This document shows, one piece after another, positions 62,430 through 64,000 of a stretch of 64,000 nucleotides of DNA. Position 1 is the stretch's first letter. Each line of letters opens with the position of its first letter. The position numbers and the translations under genes are program-made. The notes under the pieces are model-generated. The model worked only from the letters and a program-made list of their open reading frames with translations, was not told the origin of the DNA and did no database searches. Origin of the DNA: Paenibacillus phytorum (GTDB lineage: Bacteria > Bacillota > Bacilli > Paenibacillales > NBRC-103111); assembly GCF_013141715.1 (NCBI RefSeq), contig NZ_WHOA01000220.1, positions 1-64,000 of the forward strand, read 5' to 3'.

Positions 62430-64000
62430 TTGTATTTATCAAAAAGTGAAGAAGCAGTGATTCAATTATCGTCAGAAGCACTGCGTATAGATGGAAAGTC
62501 AGAAATTATACTTTGTGCCTCCTTATTTTATTTTCGATTACCACGGGGTTTATGGAAAGAGAGACTAAATAAAGTTAAAGCCTTTGGATATAACGCTATT
62601 GATGTGTACTTTCCGTGGAATCATCATGAGACGGTGGAGGGGGTTTGGGATTTTACCGGAGAGAAGGATGCGGCTCAGTTTCTACAGGATGCTGCGGATG
62701 CAGGACTGTGGGTGATTGCACGACCAGGGCCGTATATTTGCTCGGAATGGGATGGGGGAGCACTCCCCGCTTATCTTTTCGTGAAAGAAAGTCTTCGCTT
62801 GAGGGATAACGATCCTGCCTTCTTGCGGCATGTGGCCAGGTGGTATGAACAAATTCTTCCCATCCTGAAGAAATATGAAACGGGTCAGGGAGGCACCATC
62901 ATTGCTGTCCAATTAGACAACGAGCTTGATTTCTATCCTTGCTCTGATCCCAAAGGGTATATCTCGGCGCTAAGAGATTTAGCTTTGCAGCATGGGATAA
63001 CAGTGCCGCTCATTGCTTGCGCCGGACAAGGCGGCTTGTATGAGGCTTCTGGTTTTGCTGAAGGCGTGGTGCCAACATGTAACTTCTATCCAAATGACCA
63101 AGACCCTGCTTTCGAAGAAAAGGTGCTCTTCTACAGAGAGGAGTTGGCTCGTCGGGGGCTGCCCTTACTCGTCACGGAGACGAATCGTTCGCACTTCCTG
63201 CTTCGCAGATTGTTATCGGCAGGAGCGAAGCTGCTCGGTCCCTACTTACAGGCTTCAGGAACGAATTTTGGCTTTACCAATGCAGCTAACAATTGGGGAA
63301 ATCCTCTTTCTTTTCTTACCTCGGACTATGATTTCCATGGGATGATAACACCTGAAGGACACATTCGAGAGGAAGCTTATGAAGGAAGAATGCTGCATCG
63401 TGTGATTCAAACGTATGGCGCTTCCTTGGCGGAGGCGAAACCTGAGCTTACGAGTAGTGCCTCAACCCCTTATCGGTTAGCGTTAAAGCAAGGCGGCGAG
63501 CTGCTCTTCTTATGCCAAGTAAACGAACAAGATGAAGACGCTTACTTTCACGTGGCGGAAGATGTCATACCCCGATATACCACACTTGTCGCCAAAGCAA
63601 GCCGCTGTCCAATTCTTCCCGTGCAAGTGCCCTTGCAGACTTGGGGGATCGCTGAAGGGACACTGGCCTACGCTACTGCAGAACTGCTGTTGGTGAAGCA
63701 GCTTGAGCAGCGCACACTGTTCGTGTTTCATACGGATGGCGAAGGCGAAATTCATCTCTGCTTTAACACGGAGGTGCAGACGGAGGCTGGCACGATGACA
63801 GTACACGATGCCGAAGCAGGAGATCAGGTAACGGTATCCTTTCAATCAGGCGAGCAAGAGAGATCAGCACGGATTCGCTTACTAAACGGTCACGTTATCG
63901 AATTGATCGGAATGAGTCGTTCACGTGCTTTGCTGTTAGAAAATGTGGATGATGCAGGCGAGCTGCACGTTGGCGAATGGGTTGAACGAGTCTCGGAAAG
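62430..64000 (+). CDS. GH35 beta-galactosidase, cut by the right edge
   Basis: TTG at 62430 follows AAGGAGGTTAGCCA, and the frame stays open to the last base (523 codons visible). The GH35 TIM barrel has YNAIDVYFPWNHHE near residue 52, ARPGPYICSEWDGGALPAYL near 95, AVQLDNELDF near 155 (general acid Glu in the NE pair) and PLLVTETNRSHFL near 245 (candidate nucleophile Glu). No signal peptide is present, so it is cytoplasmic. Family members usually cleave terminal beta-galactosides. It is likely regulated by the YesMN pair upstream and by CcpA. Confidence 0.88.
   Translation, partial: MYLSKSEEAVIQLSSEALRIDGKSEIILCASLFYFRLPRGLWKERLNKVKAFGYNAIDVYFPWNHHETVEGVWDFTGEKDAAQFLQDAADAGLWVIARPGPYICSEWDGGALPAYLFVKESLRLRDNDPAFLRHVARWYEQILPILKKYETGQGGTIIAVQLDNELDFYPCSDPKGYISALRDLALQHGITVPLIACAGQGGLYEASGFAEGVVPTCNFYPNDQDPAFEEKVLFYREELARRGLPLLVTETNRSHFLLRRLLSAGAKLLGPYLQASGTNFGFTNAANNWGNPLSFLTSDYDFHGMITPEGHIREEAYEGRMLHRVIQTYGASLAEAKPELTSSASTPYRLALKQGGELLFLCQVNEQDEDAYFHVAEDVIPRYTTLVAKASRCPILPVQVPLQTWGIAEGTLAYATAELLLVKQLEQRTLFVFHTDGEGEIHLCFNTEVQTEAGTMTVHDAEAGDQVTVSFQSGEQERSARIRLLNGHVIELIGMSRSRALLLENVDDAGELHVGEWVERVSE

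Noticed and set aside
1-64000. CRISPR arrays, tRNA or rRNA genes, prophage genes and restriction or toxin-antitoxin systems
   Set aside because: No regularly spaced repeats, no tRNA-like T-arm sequences and no characteristic genes of these kinds were seen.

Overview
The window looks like chromosome of a spore-forming Paenibacillaceae bacterium, most likely Paenibacillus or a close relative. Evidence for this is a complete GerA-type germinant receptor operon, a YesM/YesN-type sensor pair, family 78 and 35 glycosidases, IDEAL-domain and ComFB proteins, AGGAGG-like ribosome binding sites, CcpA-type cre sites, and a recurring GGAAC/GCGCTATTT extragenic repeat that I associate with this genus from memory. 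No rRNA, tRNA, CRISPR array, prophage or intact insertion sequence was seen. Most genes read as ordinary accessory chromosome.

Layout. 1-633: the tail of a left-edge frame, a doubtful small membrane ORF and a strong terminator. 634-5123 (-): a SWIM zinc-finger protein translationally coupled to a SNF2 helicase. 5282-10947: a DUF2809 protein, then a five-gene germination operon (A, C, a small two-helix protein, and two tandem B subunits). 11250-12740 (-): a sugar-dehydrogenase-like lipoprotein and a decayed short-chain dehydrogenase remnant. 12868-17559 (+): an MBL hydrolase, a DIP1984 protein behind an operator-like palindrome, a strongly folded noncoding block ending in a terminator, small membrane proteins, an SDR enzyme, and an IDEAL-domain protein under a consensus promoter embedded in an inverted repeat. 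17637-19616 (-): a DEDDh exonuclease and an MFS transporter. 19716-23344: an AraC regulator divergent from a phytanoyl-CoA-dioxygenase / SMP-30 / UlaG-like cluster, probably one catabolic unit. 23534-24733: chromate transporter. 24943-29408: a sigma-54-type activator divergent from proline dehydrogenase and P5C dehydrogenase, which take proline to glutamate.

29409-30480 holds an extragenic repeat and a frameshifted pseudogene. 30638-33097 is an ABC-2 exporter with a divergent TetR regulator. 33175-41851 carries a lactonase, an alkyltransferase-like DNA repair protein, an orphan histidine kinase, a chemoreceptor, a ClpP-like protein, a Cof phosphatase, glutamate racemase and GreA. 42048-47382 has an exported SH3-like protein and a second, fused SWIM-SNF2 helicase. 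47797-52869 has an orphan Spo0B-type kinase, a MocR regulator divergent from a RidA protein, and small envelope proteins. 53097-55772 is an alpha-L-rhamnosidase. 55892-57343 has ComFB, a NarL-type regulator, and a small Cys-containing protein behind an array of TTGCG motifs. 57490-64000 is a carbohydrate-sensing set (binding lipoprotein, YesM, YesN) followed by a GH35 beta-galactosidase cut by the right edge; cre sites precede the first and last of these.

The least explained items are the nested-hairpin block at 14252-14499, the operator-like promoters at 13712-13747 and 17112-17149, the TTGCG array at 57016-57095, the germination operon with two B subunits, and the split versus fused SWIM/SNF2 pair.
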